A stretch of DNA of 64,000 nucleotides from contig OZ316899.1 of assembly GCA_973895155.1 (NCBI GenBank), forward strand, positions 16,430,001 through 16,494,000, given 5' to 3'. The translations under genes were made by a program, and so were the position numbers. Source of the DNA: Marsupella aquatica. Lineage: Eukaryota > Marchantiophyta. The notes below the pieces were generated by a model. The model saw nothing but the letters and a program-made list of their open reading frames with translations. It was not told the origin of the DNA and ran no database searches. Shown piece after piece: positions 20,200 to 32,254 of this stretch (positions are counted from its first letter, which is position 1; each line of letters opens with the position of its first letter).

Positions 20200-21005
20200 T
20201 GGGGAGACTTGTAGGCAATGAGACGTGGCACTGACGAAGGCAAGGCGCCAAGTTGGTGAGACACACTAAGGATTTAGACTAGCTGAGAGCTGGTTGGGTC
20301 AAGGGAAAAGGATCAGGCTCAAAGTTGACTGTTCGGACCCCCAGACGGACTTTGAGTTTGGAGGGCTTGAGTGAGAGCTCCTCGTGGGCCCAAGGCCAAT
20401 GGAGTTGACGCCATAGGCAACAGACGCTTGGGGCGCAAGTTATGGTCTGATCCGGGTTTGGCCAATCGGGGGCCCCGATTGGCGATGAGATCTGAGGGCC
20501 TAGGCATGAGCACTGGGTTGGTCCAATCACAACAGGCTAAGGCACTCCACTGGCAGACGACTAACTATGAAGTTATGGGCGTTGCCAATTGGGGCGCGCC
20601 CATACATGTGAGATAGGGTCCGGGTTGGGGACCAAAATTTTGAGGACCAAAGGTGTTCTGGGGGTGGCAGGTCTCCAAAAGCATATACAAGGGGAGTGGT
20701 GTCTCCCTGGGGGCTAAGGGCGAGCCAAAGTCGTGAGCCACGGTGGTTGCAACACTAAGGGAAAATGCCAAACGGAAATGATGACAACTTCCCAAAGTCC
20801 GTTAGACGATTTCTTTGGTGCGTTGGAAAGCTCTTGAGGAGGGCTACACCCTCCCAAGCTTAGTTGGGTCTGGGGGTGCCGTAGTTTCTCAAGGTTTGCG
20901 GGTGTTATCTCACCCACTTGCCAAATCCTGCCGAAACAACAGCCAAGCGGTGTTCAGTCTCTCAAAGGAGCTTGCGTTGGGAACACTAGAAGAATCCGAG
21001 GTGAA
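20200..21005 (+). mobile_element. LTR copy, same family as the chromovirus LTR at 59.6-60.95 kb
   Basis: Shares long stretches with the reverse complement of 60,130-60,900, in the same order: CACACTAAGGA...TAGCTGA(G/T)AGCTGGT, AGCACTGGGT, GGCGCGCCCAT, GGGGACCAAA, and the promoter-like GGAGTGGTGTCTCCCTGGGGGCTAAGG. It is in the plus orientation and no matching internal region adjoins it, so it is probably a solo LTR or fragment. Exact ends were not resolved. Confidence 0.6.
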
Positions 21006-21300
21006 CTGAGACCGCAATATGTGACTCATTTTGGCTCATGTGACTTCATTGTGACTCAACGTGACTTGACCCACGCTGTGACCCTTGGAGTTGCAAAAGT
21101 TGAGACCAAAAAATGGAAGTCACTATTGATACTGGGCTTTGCAACTTGCTTGATACCCATTTGTGACTGATCTGTGACTTTATTGTGGAGTCTAGCCTTG
21201 TTTTGACGTGACTGCAATATGACTTCAGCGAGTCACATCGTAAGTCACATACATGACTTACCCGCATTCAACAACGACTAGCGTGTGACCATTTAGTGTC
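21005..21300. repeat. Cluster of GTGAC/GTCAC motifs
   Basis: About thirteen GTGAC or GTCAC words in 300 bp, in both orientations and often as TGTGACT or AGTCACA, with irregular spacing. Starts where the LTR copy ends. No gene. Confidence 0.6.
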
Positions 21301-21796
21301 ACAGGAGAGACCAATGGAGACCCTGGCCCGCGTCACACAACAGAACCATTTGGGACTCTATATACTCATGTTTATAACTAATAAGGTTCACATGCAAGTT
21401 ATAACCATGACTAATGAACACAGAGGGGCAGTTCATAAGGAGAGAGAGCACTCGACATTACAATACATAGAAACCTGATGTTCTAACTTTAGAAATATAA
21501 CACATTGAATACAAGAAATGAACATAGCATGAATGACATCCACATGAAACAAAGCATCATATATAAAACATTCATAAGAATTAAACACAATCACAATCTT
21601 GCTAAAAAATGAAGATCATTTGAATTCCAATGGAATAGTTTACAATGTGATCAATGTAATTCAGACAAAACAGGAACTCATAATTGATGACTGCAGGATG
21701 AGATAACTGAAAGCACATGCATGATACTATGAATCTCCAAGAGGACATGATTCTTGTACTGCTTCTTGACATCTAAAATCTACATAACATGACTCA
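21301..21796. other. No gene seen
   Basis: AT-rich DNA between the GTGAC cluster and the candidate CACTA terminus. No open frame with family features. Confidence 0.5.
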
Positions 21797-21825
21797 CACT
21801 ACAAACAAATAATGGCATGACATTG

Positions 21826-24800
21826 TTATGGATCCTCTATGAACTTGCTTGGCCATAATACCAAAGAACCTGCAGCATCTCCAAGTGTCTTTTGAGGAGG
21901 ATCATCATTTGTGTTTGGAATGGGAAGGACAGCTTTAGGTTTCACTAGTAATGTGACTAACACTACTGAATAACCTGGGGGAATCCTCTTGCCATGGAAC
22001 GTTGTGGAACCAACCTGCACTCTGCCAAATCCTACTCGTGTTCCACTCTCATCAAGAGCTAACAAGCCACTTTGTCCCTCAGCATTACGTGCTTTCCCCA
22101 CTTCCACTTTAGATCTTTCTGCCAGCACCGTTCTTGGAGGTTTGTATGAAACCTTTGACGTGGCTCTGCTCCCACCAGCAGACTTGCTTCGTGTGCGCAT
22201 GCTTCCTCTCTTCACAGTAGTGAAGCTAGGCTTAGTAGGTTCCTCTGTTAGGACTGTCACAGTAGCAGGTTCATCACCTGGGAGTGTCATACCAACTAAC
22301 TCTTTGGTTGGATTTATCTCAACAAGAGGCACACCTGTCATTGAGAATGATACATTTTGCAAATCATTTATCTCTACAATGGAGTCAAGATCTACATAGC
22401 ATGAATCTGGCTCAATGGTATCATTGTCATGCTTGCTGATATCCTCATTTGCCCCAACATTGATATCATCCACTCCCTTGCCAATGTCATCCTCATCCAA
22501 ACATGGTTGACTGCCCTCTGTCAAACAAGTTGCTTGTACAGACTGCAACTTTGTTGCCTCTAAATTACAGCGAGTATTTGCCAGGTTCTCATACTTCTTC
22601 TCTGTAGCACCTGTCTTATTCTCTATGGACACAACAACCACAATATATGTTACTGAAAATAACACATTCAACAAACAATGTCAATTCAAACTATACATTT
22701 AATAATCATATCCCACACAGTTGTAAAGGCCTTACCTTCAAGCCTACATGTCGTTGGCATGCCAGAAGAGTGCATCGACTTTGCCACCTCAAGTGGTGAT
22801 GGTGGAACTCCTGCAGAATTGGAATCAATTTTCTCTCACCGACACAACAGTTTCCATTAATGTCTTGAAGTTCACATGGAACAAGTCAGTCAATGAATTC
22901 AAACGTTCATTGATCTTTGGAAGACATGTTTCGACAGCCTTCAAACGACCACTTATCTCTGTAAGTGAAGATCCACCTCCCTACATGACACAGGGGTATA
23001 GGTTCAATCACTCCATATGAAATGTTGGGCAATATATGCACAATCAATGTTATATACAGTGTACACCTGAAATTCAACGCAGGTCATTCAATTACCAATC
23101 AGAACTCATATAACTTACATGCTTGGAGGATTCAGATGCACCCTCTTGAGCCCGGGTGTTCACAATTTCAGCCCTCAACTCTTCTTTTGAAGGGCTTTGC
23201 CCCAATTGGGCTTTCTGCACATGCATGGCAAACACAAGTTATCGATCAATATTCAGGGAACGTACACTAAAAAACAAAGTTTACATGTATGGGTTTACAC
23301 TAAAAAACAGTACATAGTGTAGCATAAATTACATAGCTAGGCCATTCATTCTTACCAAACGTTTAGCTGTCGGTGCAGTGCCGGTCCTTCCTGTCAGATT
23401 AGGGTTCTGAACACTCAACCTGGCCTCGGTCATCTGTGAACTCTTCTTTTTTGAAGCATCTGTTACAAAATAAGCTACTAACCTTGCCCACACTTTATCA
23501 TCACAACTGGCTGGTGGAGGCATATCTGGCTTCTCCCCACCTTCCTTCCAAGCCTTATGCATTCTCCACCTCTCTTGCTTGATGATTTTACCTGCTGTAC
23601 TCTCTAGGCAACCTATGTCCACGCCATCATCACTGCCCACATAATTCCATTTGGCAGCAACATTTTCACATACAGTCTTCCAATCTTTTGGATGCTGTTT
23701 TTTAAAATTAATAACACTCACATCTAACCAACGCAATACTTCAGCTTTCAAATCAGCATGCCATCGGTTCTTGCGAGGACACTCAGCATCCACCCATTGT
23801 CTCTCATTCAACTTTACGTTCCCTTTCTTTGTCACCTCCCCTCGTGCACTGCTCTCGGTAGTACTGGGCGTTGTATTGGCCACCCCTTCATTCACCCTAC
23901 CTGGGGTTCTGAAGCCACCTGGGAAAATACAATGCCATTCATGCTTGAGAACTACATATAGCAGAATGGATGACGGCAACATTCAATGCTTCACTTCAAG
24001 AAAAATTCTTCAAACATACATACCTGTAGCTCTGCCTGTAGATGCCTGTGCAGGGACTGCACTCTGAAATTGTTGCGACCCTGGACCACCTGTCCAGCCT
24101 AGTACAGGGGCCGGATGATGTCACTTTCTAGGTATGTGTGTGCAAACATATGTACTGAAAACTAAGTACAAACTATAGGAAAACAACTGAACATTCACCG
24201 ACATACCTGTCCCCCTTCCGTGCTGCATCTGCATAGGGGCATTAGTGAATACTTGAGTCGATGGTTCGACTGTCCAACCTGCACACATACATTTTCTATC
24301 ATTATACATGTGCAGAGTCCCCCCCACGTGAATGGACTCCAGATATAATGAGTTCTTCCATTGCTGACAAGATCAGACATTACCTGCCCCTCTTCCAGCG
24401 TTTGTAGGTACTGTATTTTGATATCCCTGCCAATTACCTTCACCACCTTCCCAACCTTGTTCATTCCACGACCCACCACCATCCTCCCAACCTGGTTCAA
24501 CCCATGTCTGTCCTTGTGGACATTGGAACTGATCATTACTAGCATTTGCCCAATCAGGTTGGGCAGAATCTGCATGCAATGGCAGGTGGACAGAATTTCA
24601 TGTTGTCTGAATCCAATACATCCCAAACAATGTCAAAAATTGATATGCAGTCTGAAATTCAGGAGTGCCATGCCTTCACAAAGAACTGGCATATAGATAT
24701 ATACTCACATCCCCATGGTTGAGGTGGACGTCCATACCCACGAGATTGTGGGTTTGGACCTGCTCTGCCTCTACCACGGGCATAACCTAGAGCTTGCCCC

Positions 24801-25319
24801 CTGCCATAGTATTGGGCACCAGCCTGGGATCTACCACTACTACCACCTTGCCAACCTTGATCAGAGGTCAGCCCCCCCTACTGGTATGGTGCATGCACAG
24901 GCTTCGAAGGCAAAACAGAACTGGCAGGACACTGCATCACATCACCAACTACAATGTCAGGAACTAAGCAAGGTACATATGTGTAGTACTGAACATATGA
25001 AACCTCTAAACAAGAGTTTTTAACTCAAAACCTTGTTGGGAAAACTACTTACCTGTTTCTTTTGGGGCTGCTCTGCAATGTATTCATCTTCATAACCCCC
25101 ATCCTCATCCATTTCCTCTGGAAAATACTCATCATCTGCATCTTCTTGTGTAGTGTCTGCACCCACCTGTGCAGCATCAATGTCATCTCCACATTCTGCC
25201 ATTGTAGGTACGACCTTCTTGCTCAACCTGTCACTCCGACGCACAGGCCCAGAGATAGTGCTGGTCACCCTTCTTGTGTACTCCTTTTGTTTTTTGAAAA
25301 TGCTGTGGCTCTGCGACAT
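21826..25319 (-). CDS. TNPA-like CACTA transposase partner (Transposase_24, Ptta/En/Spm type), multi-exon
   Basis: About nine exons by GT-AG and frame: 25,319-25,052 (acidic, EYFPEEMDEDGGYEDEY); about 24,880-24,709 (Gly/Arg-rich, GQALGYARGRGRAGPN); 24,569-24,384 (Trp/Gly-rich, WVEPGWEDGGGSWNEQGW); 24,278-24,207 (GWTVEPSTQVF); 24,098-24,024 (GWTGGPGSQQF); about 23,925-23,335; about 23,217-23,125 (SKEELRAEIVNTRAQEGA); about 22,985-22,736 (coiled coil, ISGRLKAVETCLPKINERLN); about 22,620-21,826. The exon at 23.3-23.9 kb (WHADLKAEVLRWLD, WARLVAYFVTDASKKKSSQM) and the last exon (IPPGYSVVLVTLLVKPKAVL, KTLGDAAGSLVLWPSKFI) fit plant Transposase_24 proteins. In En/Spm the TNPA protein binds subterminal repeats and helps TNP2. 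A possible upstream exon lies at 25,413-25,613. A frame problem near 22,850 hints at decay. Confidence 0.7.
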
Positions 25320-25685
25320 TCCAATATGAGAATACAGTCACAATTTCAATGCCACATTGAACTATTCATGTCACACAAACTCAGCGGAGGGGTGTAGTTG
25401 AGAATCGTTCCCTTACAATTCAGCCACATCCTTTTCCAGATCCAGTTCTGCGATTTTGGCTTTCACGTATGCTCGTTGTTCCATAGCTTTCCTTTCATAC
25501 TCACACATCTCTGTGTCACTCTGTTCCATCCTACTGGACCACAAAAACATGTCATCTATGATCACCCCGTATAACACAATGCAACCACAATCACCAGGCA
25601 TCCATCCATACATCTGTGTTGCTTCAAAATTACTTTATTACACATCCTTCCCCTCACTAATGTCCATGCAAACAATTCACATTAC

Positions 25686-28600
25686 TCATGGCACAGGCAC
25701 ACTGTTGGCATCTGCATCTCTGAATTCACCTCCTTCAGCAAATGCATCTACCCTTGTCACAGGAATGAAGTCCCCGCTATCATGAACTACAGGCACTTGG
25801 TCTGAACGCCGACGATCAAAGGCACTATGAGAGTGTAAATGAAACTCAAGGTTTGATCCTTCCATCCGATGTTGCCTGGCCTGTTTATGACACACTACAC
25901 GCCAACCTGGGGAGTCTTCCACATCCAGGAAGAAAGCTTGCTCCACCTGACTAGGAAACACAAATGGCTCAGACCATTCGGGCAATTTCCCTCTGAAATT
26001 GGCCAGCAAGAAACCGTCGTTGTCTCTCTTCATGGTAGCCCTGTTACCAAGCCAATCCTGCCGCACCCATGAACCTTTCATAAGAATCACAGGACTGGAC
26101 ACCGCCCCATAGTCCAGAGCCCATATGTCAACTAATTCTCCCACATATCCCATCTCCATCCAGGCCCTGTCGTGATTGTGGCTCTGTTGCTCAAATACAG
26201 TGATGAGCCCGCAGTCATTCGTCACCCTGTAGGCACTGTCACCATCCTTCACTCGAAAGTGATTCCCATATGCTCTCATCCATTTGTAAGTCTTCACTTT
26301 CAGGCTAGGGGCATTAGACAGTAGGTAAACATCTGCATCCATGTTTGGGTGGGTCTCGTGATGCTCTCTAATTGCCACTCTGATCCACTCCATGAAACCT
26401 GGAAAAGTTGTTCCTGCAGTGGGATGGGCCGCCTTCAATGACTCATACTCCCTGAACGAACAACCACACAACATTAGCTTGGGTAAACATGAACAGGCTG
26501 AAGGAGAAAACCACACGAACACAACATTTAAGCTCATGAACTGGATTATAGCACATGTATGCACTCACTGTATCCAGGGTTCCATCACCACAGTGTTGTG
26601 CAATACAAAGTCATGTGCCAAGTCTCTCATAGATATGGTCAGGTTCTTTGTGGTTGCAGCCCCTTCCAGTACTTCACCTATCACCCCTTCCTCCTCATCA
26701 GAATTCCACACCCTGGTCTTCACATGCTCATATTGTGCTATGTATTCGGTCAGAAATCCCAGAGTCTCATCCTTGATGTAACCTTTAGCCATGCTTGCTT
26801 CAGGTTTGTAATATGTTCTCACGTGACCTTTGAGTAGCTTCATGTACCGTTCCAAAGGGTACAACCAACGAGCACTCACAGGCCCAAATTGGTGTAGCTC
26901 TTCCACAACATGGACAAGTAGGTGGGTCATGACATCAAAAAATGCGGGAGGAAAATAAATCTCCAGGTCACACAGCACCTGAGCGACATCTTCTGTCAGT
27001 TGTGGGAAGTGTGTTTCATCCCAAACCTTCACACAAATACGACGAAACACATCACTGAGTCGCATGATCACAGTACGAACAGGCTTTTGCAACAGGCCCC
27101 TCAGGCATAAAGGCAACACCTGTTGCATCAACATATGGTAGTCATGGCTTTTCATACTACCAAGCTTTCTAGTCATGATATGCTTCTTGAAAGCACTGCC
27201 ATAGTTTGAAGGAACCTTCAAAGAACTCAACCTCTGCACAAATAGTTCCCACTCTGTGTCTGTCAGAACATAGGGCGCTTGGTACTTCAAGAGCACATCA
27301 GCTCTGTCGGCATGTGGCCTCAACCAAAGATGGGGTTTCATTCCCCTCTGTTCAAGATCCAATCTCACTGAACCAGTGTCTTTCTCTCCACACAAGAATC
27401 TGAGTAGACTCTCACAAATATTCTTTTCAATGTGCATAACATCAATGTTATGTTTGCTTGGCTCAAACTCCTGCATCGTTGCAATGCAAAAGCGTCAAGA
27501 AATGCCTCAAGTTTAGTCTCTCTCTTCAAAATGAATGCACATGCTCTGAACCAAAACATGTATCCCAATTAGCATCAACTCCAAGAGGCTTACCCTCCAG
27601 TACTTGAGAGCTCCAAGTCCAATATGCTCAGTCTTTTTACACCATATCGCTTTATTGGATCACTCACTCCATCTTCCCTGCCCCCTCGTTTGATATAGTC
27701 ATCCCTCAGTGCTCCCCACTGCCTGATCTCCTCTTTGGTCACTCGTGCCGGGGGTCCACGTTGCTCAATCTCATTGCCAAAGTGTGCAATCAGTGCCTGT
27801 CTTTCTCTGTAAGGGTGATCTGCCTTCAGAAAACGACAATGGCCCATGTATATCACTCTCGGCAGGGCTCTGGAGTACTCACTGGTGACATTGCGCCCAC
27901 AAATAGTACAAGCACAATATCCTTTTGTTGTTTGGCCTGATATCATCCCATGGGCTGGGTAGTCAGCTATAGTCAGAATGACAATGGCTCTAAGGATGAA
28001 TGGGTTTAACCTCCCAAGCCTCTGTAGGACATCATATGTGAGAACTCCTTCCTCCCAAAGCTTTCTCAATTCCTCCACTAGGGAAGCCAGAAACACATCT
28101 ATGTTGGCAGATACAGCACTGTCTGGCCCTGGTATCAGTAGGACCATCAGAACAAAAAATTGCTTTGTAGTCATCCAAGGAGGAAGGTTATAATTCAAAA
28201 TAGTTACAGGCCAGCACGAAAATTTGTTGTTCTTGTCTCCAAATGGGTTTACCCCATCCAATGACAGCCCAAGTCTGACATTCCTCGGCTCAGCAGCAAA
28301 TTCGGGATACATCTCATCTATTAGTTTCCATTGCCTTGAATCTGTAGCATGTTGTTGTAGCCCATCATCACTTTTCTTGTCAGTTGCCCAAGTCATCATC
28401 TCCGAGATGGCACGGCTTCTGAACATCCACTGAAGTCTGGGAATGAGTGGAAAATGACGAAGTACCTTGGCGGGAACCATAGACTTTCCTGAGTTCCGAT
28501 ACCTGTGCTTCCCACACTTAGGGCATGTCAACGATTCTTTATACTCCTTTCTGAAAAGAACATGCCCATCAGGACAGGCATGGATCGAATCATAGTTCAA

Positions 28601-29365
28601 TCCAAGATTAGATATGCATCTTTTTGCCTTGTACATGTTCTTGGGCAAAATATTACCATCTAGTAGCACAGTTGTTCGCAAGAATGCCAACAACTCAGAA
28701 ACCAAAACATTGGGGACATTGTGGTTGCCGCAAATGTTCAGGAACATGATGACAAATCCCAGTTTATAACATTTGCTACCGGGGTACAAAGACTTCCTGC
28801 CTTCCTGTATTTGCAGGGGAGAGCCAAACATCCCATCATGCCCAGGGGTTTCCTGCCCTATCTCAAACTCATCAAGAGGCTCTTCGACAGGGGGCACACT
28901 TGCATCTGCAGCCGTATCCTCTTCGTTGTCCAGCCCATCATGAAATGCATCCAAGTCTTGGAAGATGTCTCTCACCATCTCTTCCACATGAATTCCTTCG
29001 TCACGTGGTGCTGCCTGAGCACCATCCCGTTGGAGAGCTGACAACCCACAGAGACCAGCTACAACATTTTCAAATGCACTAGGCAGAACCTCACTTGCCC
29101 GTCTTGCAGCATTGGCAACATCAAATTCTAACCTCCACTCCTCGTCAGAAGAATCTTCCTCTGCAGGATCATTCCAAACTCGATGTCGTGGATCTCTTCC
29201 ATGAACCGCGATATGCCGCCAAACCTCATTCAGACCCCTGGTACGGGATCCTTGGCAGATTGCACAAGGACATCTCATCCTACTGGCTCCTGAAAGTCTG
29301 GTTCGTAACCTTTCACGCTGCCAAAGCTTATTATCATGGCGTGATATCCTTGTGGGATGATGCAA
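25686..29365 (-). CDS. TNP2-like CACTA transposase with DUF4218 and DUF4216 regions
   Basis: Three exons. Exon 1 (29,365 to about 27,594) has a Cys-rich start (MRCPCAICQGS), then CPKCGKHRY and the TNP2 core: VLRHFPLIPRLQWMFRS, EPRNVRLGLSLDGVNPFGD, WPVTILNYNLPPWM, LLIPGPDS, and a CACTICG cluster. Exon 2 (about 27,472-26,571) starts with EFEPSKHNIDVMHIEKNICE and carries the DUF4218 region (SHDYHMLMQQVLPLCLRGL, HLLVHVVEELHQFGPVSARW). Exon 3 (about 26,455-25,686) is DUF4216-like (MGYVGELVDIWALDYG, VILMKGSWV). Donors (GTAAGCC, GTGAGTGC) and acceptors (GATGCAG, GTTCAG) keep the frame. The product catalyses element excision and insertion in the nucleus. No stop is evident, so this may be a recently active copy. 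Length fits plant TNP2 proteins. Confidence 0.85.
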
Positions 29366-29951
29366 AGGCAGTGCCTGTGCCCTGGGCTGGGTTTGGGGAG
29401 GGTGGTGACCAGGGTGTATTGTAACAGGCTGGAAGCTCTGCAGTCATGGACAGCAGTGAACAGGGATGCCTAATGGTGGTATTTGTGTTCCATATATCCC
29501 TGACTGTATGTGCCAAAAGAGTTAACATAACGTGTAATAAATTCTCACAAACCCTAAACCACCCCAAAAGAAAAAAACAGGTTTGCGAGTAGTGTACCTA
29601 TTGTCAAGTGAATGACACAAAATTCCTCAATGTTTGAGGGTGTCACCACCTCCACAGCTGTCCTCAAATGTACCACCTCTGCATGTACACCCATGACCAT
29701 ATCAGAGTCCAATCATGTATAGTCATAGGCATAGGTGTGAGAGCGGTATCAGATATCTCACCGCCGAGATTTGAGCCCACCCAGTACGTTTACAGTGACA
29801 CCCCCAGGCAGCAGGAAACAACAATCCGCCAACAGTAAAATAAGCCCAACTGCCACCAACCATAACAAGGTACATTAGTTCAAAGATCACATTTATTTCA
29901 ATGATCTGATTTATACAAAAAAACTTGTGTCCAAACTGATGCTACTACTCC
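29366..29951. other. Non-coding stretch between TNP2 and BRCT genes
   Basis: No supported gene. Probably the TNP2 5' leader and promoter region plus the BRCT ORF 3' end, both on the minus strand. No clear TATA box. Confidence 0.5.
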
Positions 29952-30830
29952 TCACTCTGATTCAGAATCGCTAATGACCCATTCCTCACTTGTTGTCTCA
30001 TAGTCCTCTCTGTAAGGATCCTGACCCTTCCGTGGCCAGGCCTCAAAAAGATCATAGTCCATTGGGTTTTGACACTTCCCAGCTGCTATTGATTCCACAA
30101 GCCAAGCATATGAAACCACAAACACATTATGGGACATGACATAAAAGTGAATTTCTCCCTTCCCAAACTTGCGGCAGGCTTTGGGATATGACTTAGTAAT
30201 GACATGAGTGGTGTCCTCTGTTATATTCTCCTCCACTGTCCCACCTAGGTCAAGCACCGTGGACTTGTACACTTTGCACTTAACCTCTCCAATTCCCGTC
30301 TCCACAAATACCATGCTCAGCCCTTTCAGAATGGGGGTTGGTTGCTTCGTCTCCTCAGCCAACATACTCTTCAGCCTTCTAGAGCTCTGTCCTTTGTTGA
30401 GTACAGGTCCATATTGGACATCAGCAAGCCGTGCCTTTGCTTCCCAGACTTCTTGTTCAGCCCAAGCTGATGCAGTAGCTTCTTCATCCTCCCACAGCTC
30501 ATATTGCTCAGTATCCTGTACAATCTGATGTGCTATGGAATCTGTGATCCAAGAGGCCTCAACTACTTTTAGGCCTTGCTTAGTAATTGCAGAATTCATG
30601 TAGGACCATGACCACTTCTTTATCACTGATAGCCATGTTCCTGCAACAACATGTGTAGTCTCTGGAGTGATGTCCTGAACTACAGTGCCATGGAGCTCAG
30701 AGAATCGTTTCTGTACAGTTGGCCAATGCACTTTGGTCAACCCATGCTGGCCATGGACCAAAATGGCTCTAACCCCTGTAAACACTGCTGGGTGGTCACA
30801 CTTTCTACGTTTCCCAGGCTCCATGTACAC
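29952..30830 (-). CDS. Tandem BRCT-domain protein, 292 aa, intronless
   Basis: Opens MYMEPGKRRKCDHPAVFTGV. BRCT 1 (about residues 13-110) shows AVFTGVRAILVHGQHGLTK, a mid-domain GTVVQDITPETTHVVAG and the conserved Trp in VVEASWITDSIAHQ. BRCT 2 (about 165-262) shows ILKGLSMVFVETGIGE, LGGTVEENITEDTTHVITK and the Trp in VVSYAWLVESIAAGK. A charged linker and a Ser/Glu tail (WVISDSESE) surround them. BRCT domains bind phosphopeptides or DNA ends in DNA repair proteins such as polymerase lambda, so a role at transposition breaks or repair is possible, but no catalytic domain is present. The ORF is intact and lies on the same strand as the CACTA genes, upstream of TNP2. It looks like a captured host gene; the true source gene is not identified. 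Confidence 0.7.
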   Translation of the reverse strand: MYMEPGKRRKCDHPAVFTGVRAILVHGQHGLTKVHWPTVQKRFSELHGTVVQDITPETTHVVAGTWLSVIKKWSWSYMNSAITKQGLKVVEASWITDSIAHQIVQDTEQYELWEDEEATASAWAEQEVWEAKARLADVQYGPVLNKGQSSRRLKSMLAEETKQPTPILKGLSMVFVETGIGEVKCKVYKSTVLDLGGTVEENITEDTTHVITKSYPKACRKFGKGEIHFYVMSHNVFVVSYAWLVESIAAGKCQNPMDYDLFEAWPRKGQDPYREDYETTSEEWVISDSESE

Positions 30831-31494
30831 ACACCCTACGTGATGACAGTGAATTTTGGAAGAATGGGTTCACCTGACAATACAAGGACAACAAAATTCC
30901 TGCTTTTTGAGTTGATCTGGCCCACTGGTGCTCAGGTCCGATTTTGATAGGTACAAGGGATATGTGAACAATACGTACTAGGCACCTGCACGGATGCAGG
31001 ACATTGTTTGAATATATACTACAAAATCCATATCGAAGGTGAAATGAAGTGCAACCAACTTGTCATGGCACATACATATTTTGTTGTAAAGGAGGATACG
31101 TTCAATGACAAACTTATAGGGCAATTTGATTAATCGCATGCCTGATAATTTATACGCTTACAACTTAGAAGTCCTATTTTAATTTAGCAGTCTGATGAAA
31201 GTGTTTATGAAAATGACCACTCAGCCTAAATACTTCCAAGAAGGCTTGTAAGGATAAGTTTTTATAGGCATGTACCCAGCCACTGACGCCAGCGCACAAG
31301 ATAAGTGCTGCCTATATAAACTTGCCTACCCAACTCCTTTTCAAAATTGGAATCTCTGCAATCTCAAAAAAGAGTACATCCACATCAGGTGCACTGTGCA
31401 TGTACAATGTTCAGCTTCACAGCCAAGATATGTGATCTCTCACAGGAGTGCGCGAGGTAGGATCAATGGCATGGCGATGACAATAAAATATCCA
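30831..31494. other. No gene seen
   Basis: AT-rich stretch between the BRCT and PHD ORFs. Short plus-strand frames here have no family features. Confidence 0.5.
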
Positions 31495-32097
31495 TTAATC
31501 AACACCATGTGCAGAGTGATCATAGATTTCTCTATCACAAGCATAACCCTCTGCTTGACGATCTTTCAGGCAATGATAGTGCCACATGGTGGGACACCTA
31601 GCACAGTGGACTATGTCAGTCCAGTACTCATGATCATGCTCACCACATGCCTTGCACCTATGAAGTGGGCAAGCTGTGGCATGAGCAGGCAAACACTCAA
31701 AACAGAAAAATCTCACACAAAAACGGTCTGGACATTTCCTAACATTTGCTGTAGCATCAACAGAGCCCTCATAGGACCCCAACTTCCCACACTGTGCACA
31801 CTTAGCCTACTTCTCCAAACAATCAGTGCACATCCAGTCTCCCTGGTGTGTTGACGGGAGGCCCACCCCTGGACAGTTGTTTTCTGCAGCAAGGTCAGAC
31901 TCCGGGTTGAGGTGGAAATGCCTCATGCAAGGGCCCTCACAAATGACCAGGCCCCCACCATCATCACAAATGGCACAACAATGAGCTGCCTTCTGGAAAA
32001 TCTGACTTGCAGAGAAGTTAGTAGCATCTGCCCCAAGTACACCTGTGTTTCTCACCTCTGTCACACGCTTTTTGGCTTGAATTTTAGGTCGTGCCAT
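31495..32097 (-). pseudogene. EDM2-like tandem PHD-finger protein, one in-frame stop
   Basis: From ATG 32,097 (MARPKIQAKKRV...). The first finger is HCCAICDDGGGLVICEGPCM with RHFHLNPES and WMCTDCLEK. A TAG near 31,808 follows, then the same frame continues: AKCAQCGKLGSYEG, CPDRFCVRFFCFECL, ACPLHRCKACGEHDH, HCARCPTMWHYHCL. The order of Cys/His pairs, and phrases such as CGKLGS and P-x-H-x-C-x-x-C, fit the PHD array of plant EDM2-family proteins, which read histone marks and regulate heterochromatin at transposons inside genes. Only the PHD array is present (about 200 codons), without the methyltransferase-like part of EDM2. If the TAG is real, the product would be just the first finger. Same strand as the CACTA genes, at their 5' side; capture by the element is inference. 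Confidence 0.6.
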
Positions 32098-32110
32098 GCC
32101 TGCGCATGAG

Positions 32111-32254
32111 ATAGACTCTACAGTTTAGCAGACTGCACAGAAAGTAATATATATTTAGCATTTAAGGTACAAAGGCATTTAGATAGACTCTACAATTTAG
32201 CAGACTGCACAGAAAGTAAAATATATTTAGCATTTAAGGTACAAAGGCATTTGC
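32111..32254. repeat. Two tandem copies of a 72-bp unit
   Basis: ATAGACTCTACA(G/A)TTTAGC... at 32,111 is repeated at 32,183 with few differences; both end with AAGGTACAAAGGCATTT. It sits just upstream of the PHD ORF start. Confidence 0.85.

Larger units (their letters stand above)
21797..32110 (-). mobile_element. CACTA (En/Spm) element 1 with extra BRCT and PHD genes
   Basis: All genes lie on the minus strand. From the 5' side: EDM2-like PHD ORF, tandem-BRCT ORF, TNP2 transposase, TNPA-like protein. CACTACAAACAAATA at 21,797 resembles a CACTA terminus at the expected 3' end. I could not find a matching TAGTG end with the same 3-bp duplication at the other side, so the 5' border is open and the PHD and BRCT genes are assigned to the element only by strand and proximity. 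Confidence 0.6.

Noticed and set aside
20100-20500. Host gene suggested by open frames in the LTR copy
   Set aside because: The frames match the LTR sequence repeated at 60.6 kb and are not conserved as protein.
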